From Flaveria trinervia (lineage: Eukaryota > Streptophyta > Magnoliopsida > Asterales > Asteraceae), in the NCBI GenBank assembly GCA_025506515.1, contig CM046453.1:31993845-32057844 (forward strand): a stretch of 64,000 nt of DNA. The letters are read 5' to 3'. Position numbers and translations under genes: made by a program. Numbering within the stretch: position 1 is the stretch's first letter; each line of letters opens with the position of its first letter. The notes beneath the pieces were generated by a model. That model was given only the letters and a program-made list of their open reading frames with translations. It had not been told where the DNA came from and made no database searches. Positions 32,090-44,051 of this stretch are shown in pieces.

Positions 32090-34836
32090 TGTCACACCCT
32101 CAAAATCCACATGCGGAGTATTACCGTGAGGCGTGTGAACAAACCAGGATCACAGTCAATAGTTACTAAGAACGACTCTATATGCCATAATTAAAATAAA
32201 ATCAACCAAAGTATAAACTTTAAACTGTGCGGAAGCATTTTGTAAAACAACCCAAAGAAATAAAAAGGTATACTTTGGCAAAACATGCGCCAACCCAAAA
32301 GAGTAAACATTAACTATAAAATAATAAAAATGTCTTGAAGACCGAGTCTTAGAATGCAAGTGTAACCATGTAGTGCTCCTAATGGCAAGCAAGCTAATGA
32401 CCTGAGAATAGCATACTAAAATGTCAACACAATGGTTGGTGAGTTCAAGAGTGATATCCAAACATAAGCAGTTTAATAATAGATATATAAAAGTAGTGCA
32501 TTGTAACAGATAGCTAGTCCATTAACAATAAATATTAACTCATAGTGATTTCGCAATTGAAGCTGACTGTGTTACGTTGTTGCCTCCTGTCATGACTTAA
32601 CAGGTCGTGACAATGTTCAATAGGACAAATTGCACCTGGTTGACCTCGAGTCACATAGGTGGGGCTCGTCAGACCCAATAGTACTACCCAAATTTCCCCT
32701 CTATTCAATATTAACAATTCAAAAGTGTGAGGACTTTTCCATGATATCAACACTATATTAATATTATACACAACTTGAATATATAAAGCGTTGTGATTTA
32801 CCAGTATGATATCTCCCCCAAAAGAGATTAAATAAAGAGTGGGGCATGAACTCACCTGATATGCGTGATAGACACTTAGAGTTTTACTTGACAGACAGAA
32901 TGGACAGACAACCTTCAGAGGTTACCTATATCATATAAGTACATGAGTACGTGTAAACAGAGAACATGTAAAACCCTAAGTACACTACAACCAAGGACTC
33001 AAGGTTTCAGAAAAACAAACACGTTTGACCTAGTTGACCAGTTTGACCCATTGGTGACTTTATGTGTTGTAAACCATTCAAGCAATCATACACATATATC
33101 ATACATGGTTACCATTCAAATGGATCATATGTATGCTATATTATCCAGGTGTATCACTTAGATCATCATACAACCAACTATCATACAAGTCATGCGAATC
33201 TAGAACATTAACATATCCACTAGTTATAACACAACTAATATGCCACACAAAGATCAAATCACGCACCACATGCCATGTGAAGCCACTCACGACTTCACAT
33301 CCTAAACCCTGCCAATCCGACTAAGTAGGGGCCTCAGATTCGCACGCGTGTATGATGATCACATTCACTTTCATTAACCATGTTCATTTCATTCAACATA
33401 CACCGCAACAATCAATTTCCAGTCCCAAACATGATGTCTTAGCTACTAACCAACATCAACATCATATATGCTCATCAAAGTCCAAACATCACCGATGATT
33501 ATCCAAGCATCCCATACAACTAATTTAACATGTTCTATCACATTAGAATTTATCCATGTTCTTACTACATGCTCTTAACATCCTAAACATGTTCAAACTA
33601 TCATCCTTCAAACTTTGTGCAAATAAAATTTCCCTTTTGGGAAAGTACATTCCAACACCTATCAAACACTCGATGTATTCATGAATTCGTTACAATTATA
33701 CCATCTTAAGCTCATAACAACATCTAGACATGATTAACAATACCTAATCATCATAATCTATTAATCATCATGAACAAAAGTTTCTACTTTTGGCAAGATA
33801 TGAACAACAACATTCATTCTAAGATTTCTAGCATTCATATCAACAAGCTAGCATCTAATTAACATCATGAACACATCAAAAACATCAATCCATCACTAGA
33901 TCATCATGTCATGAAAATAAAGTTACTATTATTAGTAACCTATGAACACCAACTACAATTCATCAATTTCTTGCAAGATCAATGTATCCTAGCATTCATA
34001 CAACCTACTAATCATCATACATTCATCAACAATCATCAACCTCACATAATCACACTAATTTCAAATTAGGGTTTACCTAAGATCAAAGTTCATGATCAAT
34101 CCATTAAAAACATACAATTCATGCATAATCAACGTTAAACAACATGTATTCAATCGAACTAACATATTAACATCATCAAACAACATCAATTTCGACCCCA
34201 TGAGCACCCATAAATGAATTAGGGTTTGGTCCTAACAAGAATTCCATAAAAACTGGTAAAATCTAACCTTTAAACATGTGTTAACTTGCAATTGATGATT
34301 CCTACGTGTTGTATGCCTTGTAATCAAACAAAATCGAGGCTTGGAGGCTTGTTCTAGGTTGAAATCACAAGGGAGGGGGTGTGAAAGGTGTTTGCGGCCG
34401 ATTGATGGGTGGGAATTAGGGTTTTTGTGTTTTAATTAAATTAATTTACATAATTACCATTTAAACCCTCGTGTTTTGTATTTTATAAAAATTTAAGCTT
34501 TTAAACTCTTTGTAAAGTGTTTTTAACTTAATAATATAAGGATATAAACTAATGATAATCCTTTTATACTTTATCTTTATAAAAACACAAGACAAATGAA
34601 TAAATAGGCACGTTTCCGCGTTACGCGATTAATTTCCTAATTAACATTTAAAAACATGCAAACACATAAACATGATACCATAATCACATAATCAACTAGA
34701 TTATCAATAATGTAACATTATTAATTATTATTAGGTCACCAACGTTAAACGACAACTAGTGTGTGTATACGACACGTGTATGCAAGACTTAACGGAACTA
34801 ATGGAGTTTGATAATGGAAATTTATCGGATGTCACA
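32090..34836 (-). repeat. Solo gypsy-type LTR with intact target duplication
   Basis: 2,747 bp bounded by TGTCACACCC and GGATGTCACA and flanked by the 5-bp direct repeat GTTAT (32085-32089 and 34837-34841). On the minus strand it reads TGTGACATCCGATA...GAGGGTGTGACA, the usual LTR orientation. Interior AT-rich, with many ATCATCAAC/AACATC-type tracts and no convincing ORF. No internal coding domains remain, so it is an LTR-LTR recombination product. Confidence 0.88.
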
Positions 34837-34841
34837 GTTAT

Positions 34842-36165
34842 ACATATATGACAGGTTTTTAAGTTGAGTAAAAGTGCTTGGTTGCATACCTTGACGAGGG
34901 TCGGACTCTCTAAGTCTAAGTGCGGATTACATAATGTCATATCTAATCCAACCTTAATAAATCCAAGAATTGAAAAAGTAAGTGTACTAATTAGTTTGCC
35001 AAAGTAGTCATTGTCTGTCCTTAGATCTCGTGTCTCCTTTGTTGTGGTAACACTAACCTGGAACACACTTGATTAGGATTTAATCATTGTCTATGACTAT
35101 TCATAATTTCTTTAATTTCAATGTGCTGATTATTAACTTATATGAGCTCACTGCAGGCATGTGATTCAATGTGTAGATTTTTATTCTGCTTTATTTTGAT
35201 TTTTGCATGATTTTATGTGTGCGTGCATGTTAATAATGACTGGTATTACTTCAACTTTCAACTTTTAAAAACTTCTATGTTTGTAAACTTAAAATTTTAG
35301 GGGGAGTATAGATGAAAAAGAGAATATCAAAATAGTAAATGTTTGGATGAAAAAGGATGAAGCCAAAACATTCAAGCTAGTGTGTGTTTGATATGTTTAC
35401 AAATGAACCTAAAAACAATAATTTTCAAATTGTTTTAAAATGTGGAAAAGCTTCTTGCAAAGAATTGAGAGTGTTTGTATTTCTATGAAATTTTTGAGAC
35501 TAAAATGACAGGAAATTAATAAATAATAAAAAAATGTCAAAAAGTCAAAATTTGGTCAAAAGTCAATATTTAGTCAAAACGTCAAAGTTTTGGTCAAATA
35601 GTCAAGGTATGAGTCTTTATTCAAATTTTGACCAAAGTTTGAAAATGTCTATAAAGAATAGTGAAAATTAAGGTTTGAATGAAATTTGTGTGAAAAAATT
35701 GTCAAGTGTTAGACATATGGATGTCTCATGCGCCTAAATAGTGTCCATAAGTCTAAGTTCAGATGCATGATGAAATTTCAGTTTTATGATATGTGTTGGA
35801 CATTTTGAGTTATCCTCATGCGCCTAATCAGTGGTCATAAGTCTAAAGTTCTTGGTTAATTGTTGGGTGTTTTATAAAAGCTCATGCACCTAAATAGTAA
35901 GAGACGTCTCATATTGAAACTAAAACAAAGTGTTAGGCGTTTCATTCAAGGTCATGTGCCTGAACAGTGCTCAGGCACCTAAAAAGTGCTCCTGCGCCGA
36001 AACAGTGCTCATGCGCCTAAACAGTGCAAATGCGCCTAAGTTCTTGAACAAAATTTGACCAAGTGAAACTCATGCATCTAAGGTCATACGCTTGAACAGG
36101 AGTAATATGCATGCACAGTGCTAATGCGCCTAGACCTCATGCGTCTCAACAGTGGTCATACGCCT
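34842..36165 (+). other. Post-pol non-coding region of element C (right part) with motif array
   Basis: Contains TTTTAGGGGGAG at 35296-35306, the internal polypurine-like sequence also found after pol in A and E. GTCAAAA-rich repeats occupy 35545-35645. From about 35697 to 36165 it becomes an array of CATGCGCCTAA(A/C)AGTG units that continues at 36918-36945, beyond the inserted LTR. No ORF. Confidence 0.7.
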
Positions 36166-36917
36166 TGTAGATATTAATGAAGAGCCTGATGCAACCTAAA
36201 CATCTTTAGTCTTTCCTGCATGCTGCACAAGTGCACTAAAGAAGAAGCTTAGGAAGTTTCACACATGAAACAGAAAATACTCTAAGTGTGAAATCTTCCG
36301 AAGCCAAGACCAATATCTTCTGAAGCCAAACATGAAGTCTTCCGAAGACTCAGAGAAAAAGTCTTCCGAAGCTTCAAGTTTATGAAGACATATTTCTTCC
36401 GAAGACTTTTAGTAACATGCTTTATCTACAAGTCACCAACTTACATGGTTTGCTGAAAAGGTCCATGCTTTTGGTAACTATACATTGAGGTTTTGAGTCT
36501 GTAACTTTCTACTTTATGTACTTTATCCTTTTTGTAATAGACAAGGATGTGAGCTATGGCATGTCATAGTCACAAGTCAAAAGGCAATCTACCTTTTAAC
36601 TTTACAATTGATTTTGTTTGTGTCTAGTCAATTGTATCCAGCTGGCTTTCAAAGTATAGTCGGTTGTAGGATGTAGTATAAGTATCTCATGTTCTTGTAT
36701 CTTTCACATATGCTTTGTAACACTTGTAATAGAACATAGAGAAGGCAATATACTGCATTCTTGAAAACCAAATACTTGTGTTCTTTGTGTTTTGTCTCCT
36801 GCATTACTTGTGTACTTAGTATCTTTTCTTGGTTAATCCAGTTTACTGTTTGATTAAAGTTTAGTTAATCTCCTCTTTGTGTTGTTGTGTTGTAACTAGC
36901 CCTTCAACGATCCTACA
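36166..36917 (+). repeat. Solo copia LTR (family of H), plus strand
   Basis: 752 bp, TGTAGATATT...CGATCCTACA. It aligns in opposite orientation with the H LTRs (37661-38467 and 40152-40940). Near-matching 5-bp flanks CGCCT and GGCCT fit a target duplication with one change. It contains five TCTTC(C/T)GAAG dyads, four of them spaced about 22 bp apart (36292-36405). Inserted within the C motif array. Confidence 0.8.
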
Positions 36918-37094
36918 GGCCTAAACAGTTTTAATGCGTCCAATGGTTTTTACACTTATATAAATGCAACACTTGCATAGATTTCATTTCATTCGAACAT
37001 TACACTCATATTCACTGTGCTCTTACTCTCAGTCCCGACTCACTCAAATACTCACTGATTACTTGTCGTTTCTAAGATTGATATATTCTCTAAG
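36918..37094 (+). promoter_or_regulatory. Internal promoter and 5' leader of the C aORF
   Basis: The end of the motif array is followed by TATATAAA at 36957-36964 and a 130-nt C/T-rich leader to donor AAG|GTAATA at 37095. The box-to-donor distance is 138 nt, against 147 in A and 146 in E. Confidence 0.6.
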
Positions 37095-37660
37095 GTAATA
37101 TCAGTGAATGCGATTAACAATTGAGTTTATATCATCAAATCAGTGTGTATTATCATCAAAATCAAATCGGAAGTTTGGACCCTATTTAGGCATTCGAGCC
37201 CTAAAACCCTTGAATAAATATGAAATTTTGATTTCATGTGATTGTTTGTTAACAATGGAACCTCATATTATTAATAAAAATGGATTGAAAACTGATTGAC
37301 ATCATCAAAACCAAATTTTCATCACAAAAATTTTTGATGATTCAATGATCATCAGAGTAAAAATAATAATAAAATAATATTCTTGAAATGAATCGACACT
37401 TTAATTCTTCAAACAAAACTTATTTGTTTTTCAACTAAACTCAACTTGTATGTTCAAATCATCCGGAAACAAATCACTTAATTGATTCTATATCTTAAAA
37501 TTTGGTTAAATCAACAAAACAATAAGTTCATATTTTTGAATTTTTTTAAATGATTAAATTTCAAAACATAAAATTTATGAAGTGAATATAAATCTATTGA
37601 AGGAATTATACATTTTTACAAGGTTGATAAAAACTTAGTTAAGTATATTCTTTCAAACTA

Positions 37661-38467
37661 TGCAGGATTGGTGAAGGGTAAGCACTTACAACACAACAAC
37701 ACAATGAGGAGAGTTACTTGACTAATCAAACAGTGAGACTGGATTAACCACAAGTAATGATACTAAGAACACACGTAAGAATAAGACAGAACAAGATAGC
37801 AAAATACACAAGGAGATGGTTTTCAAGATTAAAGTATGTTGCCTTCTTAAGTTCTATTACAAATGTTACAAAGCATGATAAGAAAGTTACAAGTACTTGA
37901 GATACATATACTACATCATATAGCCGGCCATACTATGAAAGCCAGCTGGATACAATTGACTAGACAACAAACAAAATCAATTGTAGAGTCAAAAGGCAGA
38001 TTGCCTTTTGACTTGTGACTATGACATGCCATAGCTTACATCCTAATATATTATAAAAAGGATAAAGTACATGAAGTAGAAAGTTACAGACTCAAGACCT
38101 CATTGTATAGTTACTAAAAGTATGGACCTTTTCACCAACTTATGTATGTTGGTGACTTTACAGAGATACAGCGGAAAGGGGGTCCAGCTTTATGTAAAGT
38201 ACATCAGATAAAGCATGTATGCTAAAAGTCTTAGGAAGAAATCTGTCTTCAAGTGTTGGCTTCGGAAGACTTTGTCTCTGGAGCTTCGAAAGACTTCATC
38301 TTTGGCTTCAGAAGATATTGGTATTGGCTTCGGAAGATTTCACACTTAGAGTATTTCCGTTGCTTATGTGAAATTTCCAAAACATTCTTCTTCAATGCAC
38401 TTGTGCATGCATGCAGGAGACTTTGGGTGTTTGGGTTGCAACAGCCTTAACATATGATATGGTTTCA
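37661..38467 (-). repeat. 3' LTR of H
   Basis: 807 bp; minus-strand reading starts TGAAACCATATC and ends CCAATCCTGCA. TCTTCCGAAG-type dyads lie at about 38237-38345. Confidence 0.82.
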
Positions 38468-40027
38468 TGCATTATCAGTTAGTACTTCGTACATACACGG
38501 TCCTAACACTTTGCTGATCACAAGCTCAGCCTGGCACTCAGTCAGCTTAGTTATGAGATCCTTGATCTGATTCCTAAAATATGTATGCTCATGTTTTAGA
38601 GCTGATATGGTTTTCTCTAAGTCCTCTATCTTTCGTTTATAATCATTTCCAGTGTTTCCAAAATCATCTTTTAGGATGTTTAAGGACTCAAGATCATATC
38701 TCATTTCTAAGTAGTAGGACCTGTATCTATTAACTTTAGCAATGCGTTCAGGGGTATAGAGATGTTCCAATACCTTGGCTTCATCATGACCTACCATCAG
38801 TGCTTGGTTTGGAGAAGCATCTTTCACTGAAAGCTCCAGTCAAAGCCTCCTTCTTCAACAGCAACTGGAGCTTGCTACTTTGGTTTCTCGTTTTTGGTAG
38901 CCTTGTCAGTGTAGTTTGGTCTGGATTGTGCTTAGTCACCATTTGTTCTTGGTGCCTTACACTCCCTGGCAAAGTGGCCCATCAACTTAAAGTTGTAACA
39001 CTTGACTTTGCTTTTATCCAGTCTAAACTTTCCATTGGTTGCATTGCTGGGGAACTTCCTTACAGTCCGCTTGTAAAACTTCTTGGCTTTATGAGTAAGA
39101 AGAGCCATTTGCTGGACTATTTCCATGTACTCTAGATCATCTGGATGGATATAGTCTAGGTCTTCAAGGGTGAAAAGAAAGTTGCCACAACTTTCATCAG
39201 AAGACACAAAGAACTAAGAAGAAATTGTCTTTTGGAATGGACTTCCTTAAGTGTAGCTCTCCCTTGGTGTCTCAGGGAAGGTGATGAAAGGACCCTTTTG
39301 TGAGTTGTCAGGGTAGCATAAGAGATGATGTTAGGGTTCTATGCTACCCCTTTCAACCACATGAAGGGCTAAACCCATTAGATTGTTGGAGTTTCCAGAT
39401 GAACCTTGCATGTTCATCTACATCTGGTAGCCATTGAGAATCCCATATAACTCTGTCAGAGTGAGAGTTTTCAGGTTCTCAATTCTGTTGATAACCACAT
39501 AGTAGTGTGTCCATTGCCTTGGAAGTGAGGACATCAACTTCCTTACAATGTCTTTGTTTTCAAAAGCAACTCCTCCATCCACTAGGGTATCCACAATCTC
39601 AACATACCTAAAGTATTATTGAGTCATGGTCTCACCTTCTTTAAAGGTGAAATTTTCAAACTGCTGCTTTATGAGATCCTTCTTGTTTTCCTTTGCTTCA
39701 AAGGAACCCTCATACATCGATTTCAATGCATCCCACAGTTGTTTAGCTATTTTTCATTTCTTGAAACCTCTGTATACGGAGTTTGGAAAAGCAATCTGAA
39801 CGGCTATCATGGCCTTCTGGTCAATCTCTACTCTCTTTCTATCTTTATCTGAGTAGTCAGCCACAACTTTGGGGATCACACCACCACCAGTAGTAGAGTG
39901 GTTCTTGGTATGTAAGGTCCATTTTCAACAGACTCCCACATTCTTGAGTCTAGACTCCTGATGAAACCTTCCATTCTTTGGCACCAAGTGTCAAAGTCAT
40001 CAAGAGTGATTAGTGGGGACTTGGTCA
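38468..40027 (-). pseudogene. gag: copia-type gag of element H (broken)
   Basis: Minus-strand gag with the start at 40027 (MTKSPLITLDDFDTW), an N-terminal copia gag domain with several frame breaks, and a zinc-knuckle remnant CYNFKLMGHFAREC (39000-38959; second Cys is Phe). It is followed by a Lys/Gln-rich stretch and a coiled-coil segment with RKIEDLEKTISALKHEHTYF. The last open frame (38827-38465) ends at the 3' LTR border. It has the long gag-with-coiled-coil layout seen in A and E, but the sequence is distinct. Confidence 0.75.
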
Positions 40028-40141
40028 TGGTTTCAGTTTCTATATCAGATTTAGAATGGCTGCCATTTGATAAGTTAAGTATTTTGTGTGTGTGAGAGAT
40101 CTTAAAATGGTGAAATCATATATCAGGAGACTAGAATGTTT

Positions 40142-40149
40142 TGATACCA
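40142..40149 (-). promoter_or_regulatory. Primer-binding site remnant of H
   Basis: Minus-strand TGGTATCA next to the 5' LTR. Only 8 nt of the initiator-Met-tRNA match are kept. Confidence 0.7.
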
Positions 40150-40151
40150 AA

Positions 40152-40940
40152 TGCAGGTTCGGTGAAGGGTAAGCACTTACAACACAACAACACAATGAGG
40201 AGAGTTACTTGACTAATCAAACAGTGTGACTGGATTAAGCACAAGTAATAATACTAAGACACAAAGTAAGAATAAGACAGAACAAGATAACAAAATACAC
40301 AAGGAGATGGTTTTCAATATTGCAGTATATTCTATTACAAATGTTACAAAGCATGATAAGAAATTTACAAGTACTTGAGATACATATACTACATCATATA
40401 GCCGACCATACTATGAAAGCCAGCTGGATACAATTGACTAGACAACAAACAAAATCAATTGTAGAGTCAAAAGGCAGATGCCTTTGACTTATGACTATGA
40501 CATACCATAGCTTACATCCTAATATTATTAAAAAGGATAAAGTACATGAAGTAGAAAGTTACAGACTCAAGACCTCAATGTACAGTTACTAAAAGTATGG
40601 ACCTTTTCACCAACTTATGTAAGTTGGTGACTTTACAGAGTTGTAGCGGAAAGGGGGTCCAGCTTTATGTAAAGTACATCAGATAAAGAATGTATACTAA
40701 AAGTCTTCGGAAGAAATCTATCTTCAAGTGTTGGCTTCGGAAGACATTATCTCTCAAGCTTCAGAAGACTTCATCTTTGGCTTTGGAAGATATTGGTCTT
40801 GGCTTCGGAAGATTTCACACGTAGAGTATTTTTGTTGCTTATGTGAGACTTCTGAAGAATTCTTCTTTAATGCACTTGTGCATGCATGTAGGAGGCTTTG
40901 GGTGTTTGGGTTGCATCAGTCTTCACATATAATCCTTACA
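40152..40940 (-). repeat. 5' LTR of H
   Basis: 789 bp; minus-strand reading starts TGTAAGGATTATATG and ends CCGAACCTGCA. It aligns with the 3' LTR and with the solo LTR at 36166-36917. Confidence 0.85.
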
Positions 40941-40970
40941 AACTAATTCATGTTTCTTTTTGATTAACAA

Positions 40971-42575
40971 ATGAATACTTTAAAGTTTGAGCCTAAGCAT
41001 AATGTTGTTGCTTTTCTCAATGAAAAAAGTTAGAGAAGCTGATGGATATGAAGAAATGATAAAATTTCTTCTAAGGACTAAATATGTTTATGCTATGTGT
41101 GCTAGACCATCCATATATGAGAGGCTAATCAAGAAGTTCTAGAGAATTGCAGAAGTTGAACTAGATGACAACAGAAGAAAAGTTTTAAGGGAATTCATCG
41201 AAAATGATAGAATGATTGAAGTATCTGAATATTCTATAAGATTTGCTTTAAGACTAGGTGAAAATGATGATCAAGATTTATCTGAATACACTTTTAATGA
41301 GTGTAGAGAGACTTTTATGTAGATGGGTCACCCAGATAACTTTCCTAAAAAGCAATTCTATAGGGCAAGAGCCTACAATCACTAGAGGCTGCTCTACTAC
41401 ATATTTCAGCATTGTATGTCAAAGAGAAGTGCAGGATGGAACTCATTTCCAATAGACATAACATCTCCCATAGTAGTCATAGCCACTAACAGAAGATTTA
41501 ACATGGCTAAGTGGATTATGAATGGGTTCATATTCAACTTGGAGAAAGGAAAGAGGAACAAGTACTTGATGTATCCTAGATTTCTCCAATTGATCATAAA
41601 TGAGGAATATCCAGACATTCATGCTTATGTAGTACAAGGTGATAGACTTGAGTTAGAGCATATGTCTGAGGTGGTGTATAAGAGACTAGTAGTGAATATA
41701 GGAGTTGATAATGTACCTATGTTTGAGTATATGAGGAATGTAGCTAATGATATTGTTGATATTAATCAACAACACCTCCATTGGATTGAGGATGAGCCTA
41801 TGAATACTAATGATCTTATAGAAGATGTTATGGAAGAAGTAGTTGTTGAAGAATCTGAAGATGATGATGATGATGATGATGAAGAGGATCAGAATGATGA
41901 TAACTCTAATGGTGATGATGATAACAATGATGATGATGACAATCAAGGTGGTGATGAAGGAGATGAAATAGAAGGTAATAATGAAGAAACTATTCAAGAG
42001 ATGGATAGTGAGCAAACAATTTCTAATCATAGAGATGGTAATGAAGATGAAAGGAATGTTGATGATGTTGTTGATACAGAAATGAATGATCAATGAGATG
42101 ATAATCATGTTGAAAATGAGGATATTGAAAATATTGGTTTAATCAAGCCTTCGATTTGATACTTTATGGTCTGAGCCTATTACGGAGAATGTTATTTCTG
42201 TTGTACAATCTCCTAATTTAGAAGTTGTAATTGTGAAGGAAAAGATCAAGAGTTGAACAAACAACAGATGTTTGTATTCAAACTGAAATTGATGATGATT
42301 CTGATGAACTTGAAGAGTTAAAGTCTAAGATTGCATCTCAAAATGAAGAAATTGAGAGATTAAAGAAAGAAAATGCCATGTTAAAACTAATGATGAAATG
42401 AAGTACATCATGGTGTCTGATCTTGAAGAAAAAGAGAAGAGAATGTTTGATGATATAGAAAAGTTAAAAGAAAGTTTGAAAGAACCTAAAAAGGAAAGTC
42501 ATGTAATGGTTGTTGAGGAAGAATCTGTTCAAGAACCTCAAGAAATTGTAACTGGAAAGTTTACTGAATCAGAAT
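40971..42575 (+). pseudogene. aORF, element C
   Basis: Starts MNTLKFEPKHNVVAFL, matching NPKHNICAHL of A. It is close to open: one 1-nt frame change near 41032 and TAG stops at 41140, 41320 and 41383 before a 227-codon open stretch 41416-42096 with IVVIATNRRFNMAKWIMNGF and KYLMYPRFLQLIINEEYPDI. An Asp/Glu/Asn tract follows (41850-42000). Beyond a TGA at 42094 come further breaks and a coiled coil (LKSKIASQNEEIERLKKENA). Unlike A and E it has no C-terminal FTPHFKW domain before it meets the inverted copy D. It belongs to the same family but a distinct subfamily. Confidence 0.75.
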
Positions 42576-43332
42576 AGAAGAGGAGAGTGAGCTCCACTGT
42601 AAAAATTTCTAGGATCCCTCATTTTAATGTACTTATATGACTTAGCATCATAGTGAGGACTATCTAGAACTGGTCCATTAGCCACTAGATTGGGGAAGGC
42701 TTCATTTATGAAACATTGGATGAACCTTGGGTACATTAAGAACTTGTACCTCCTTCCTTCTTGTATGTTGGATACTAGGCCATTAAAGACATAAGCTGAC
42801 ATATTGAATGGCCTATTTGTGCATAAAGCACAGATTGCTAATGAAGTAATACTAGGGATATCATTCCATCATGTTTTCCTTTTAGATAAGCAATGTTGAA
42901 ACATATGGATCAAAAACCTCCATGACAAGTCTACCAATCCCTTCACAATCTATTTTCTTTCAAAACCCCCTCATATCCAATCTCAGCAAAGAAAGTAGCA
43001 ATATCATCATCTTCTAACTCAATTGGAGCATCTGCATCATCACCAAACTGTAGACACTGTCTCACAGTTTCTTTGGTGATGGTCAATGTATGCTCATCAT
43101 CAATCCTCCCAGATAAAGACTTAATACCATCAACCTCTATCACTTCAGTAGAGTTCCAGAATGACCTTATGAGTTTCTCATATATGATAGGTCGGACAGT
43201 TATAGCATAAGCCACTCTTGTTGTGGAGATGAATCTGATCATGTCTCTGAGCCCCTCAGCCTCGGGTACATCAGGGTCTAGAAGACCATTGACATTGTGG
43301 CTTGCTCCACGAGATATCAGCCATGTACCCTG
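42576..43332 (-). pseudogene. aORF N-terminal domain, minus-strand copy (D)
   Basis: Minus-strand ATG at 43324 (MADISWSK), five nucleotides after a possible acceptor TACAG. After a frame change it reads HNVNGLLDPD, RVAYAITVRPIIYEKLIRSF, TVRQCLQFGDDADAPIELED and IGYEG, and after another break YKFLMYPRFIQCFINEAFPN. This is the aORF N-terminal domain, about 250 codons, cut off at 42576 where it meets the end of C in a tail-to-tail arrangement. Which element it belonged to is unclear. J lies upstream of it on the same strand and probably inserted into it. Confidence 0.72.
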
Positions 43333-43869
43333 TATTAGAGGATATGAGTTAGATTATTGATAATATATGTACTACTTTAAGCAACATTCATCATTTTGAC
43401 TTTTGAGGGTCAAATATGAACATTTGTGGGTATTGTTCCATAAGAATTATATTAGATTAAGATATTGTAATGAATACTCATTGTTACTTGATTTTTCATG
43501 TTTGAAGATCAAATTTGATGTTTTTACTGTTAATTGGATTTTATTTCAAGTTTAGATTTCAACATTTTCGGTTTCATGATGCAATGTTCATGCGATGACC
43601 ACAAATTGAGATTTTTAGATTGAATCGTATTCTACTATGTTTGCATGTTCGTTGAAGTCGAAAATGATGAATCTGGCACATGTAAAACACTTAGTTTAAC
43701 CTTTTAAACTATAGAAAACGTAGTGGAATAAGAGGTTTAAAACATGGTTTATAATCTGAAAATTTAATATTGGTGTTTGTTTAGCTTGTTATTGGGTATG
43801 ACCCGACTTGGATCATAACGTACTAACCACATCAATCTTGTATGTGTCTTGGGCATACAAGACCCAACA
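43333..43869 (-). repeat. Probable 3' LTR of copia element J plus flanking remnant
   Basis: On the minus strand, TGTTGGGTCTTGTATGCCC starts at 43869 right after a purine tract, the usual 3' LTR start. The left (distal) end of the LTR cannot be fixed without the 5' LTR, which is outside the window. Part of the interval may be the intron or promoter region of copy D. Confidence 0.55.
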
Positions 43870-43883
43870 ATCTCCCACTTGCA
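43870..43883 (-). promoter_or_regulatory. Polypurine tract of J
   Basis: Minus-strand CAAGTGGGAGATT directly precedes TGTTGGGTC. Confidence 0.7.
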
Positions 43884-44051
43884 CAAGATTCATAAAAGAT
43901 TGATGCCAGCAGTAAATACCGCCTAACAACGGTTAACTACCCTTAATACGTATGACTAAGTGCCATTCAATAACATCATCTCCTTCAAGTACCATACTTG
44001 AAATGTTTTAGGTGAACCAATCATCTATCCTTTTGTCACAGATGTCATGTT

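Larger units (their letters stand above)
37661..40940 (-). mobile_element. Gag-only non-autonomous copia-type LTR element (H)
   Basis: 3,280 bp on the minus strand with 5' LTR 40152-40940, primer site, gag and 3' LTR 37661-38467, and target duplication AACTA at 37656-37660 and 40941-40945. Nothing of protease, integrase, RT or RNase H is left: gag runs directly into the 3' LTR and no polypurine tract is visible. Movement would have required proteins from another element. It interrupts the intron of the C aORF. Confidence 0.85.
37095..40970 (+). other. Predicted 5'-UTR intron of the C aORF, split by element H
   Basis: From the donor at 37095 to just before the aORF ATG at 40971. Without H and its target repeat it would be about 590 nt, close to A (536) and E (530). 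The acceptor appears mutated (TTAACAA where A and E have TTACAG/TAACAG). The rest is AT-rich with no gene. Confidence 0.55.

Noticed and set aside
36292..36405. Heat-shock elements in the H-family LTR
   Set aside because: The TTC and GAA triplets are separated by one base rather than the two expected of a heat-shock element core, so the label is not justified.
37108..37299. 63-codon plus ORF after the C internal promoter
   Set aside because: Located inside the predicted intron, no recognisable domain, AT-rich chance length.
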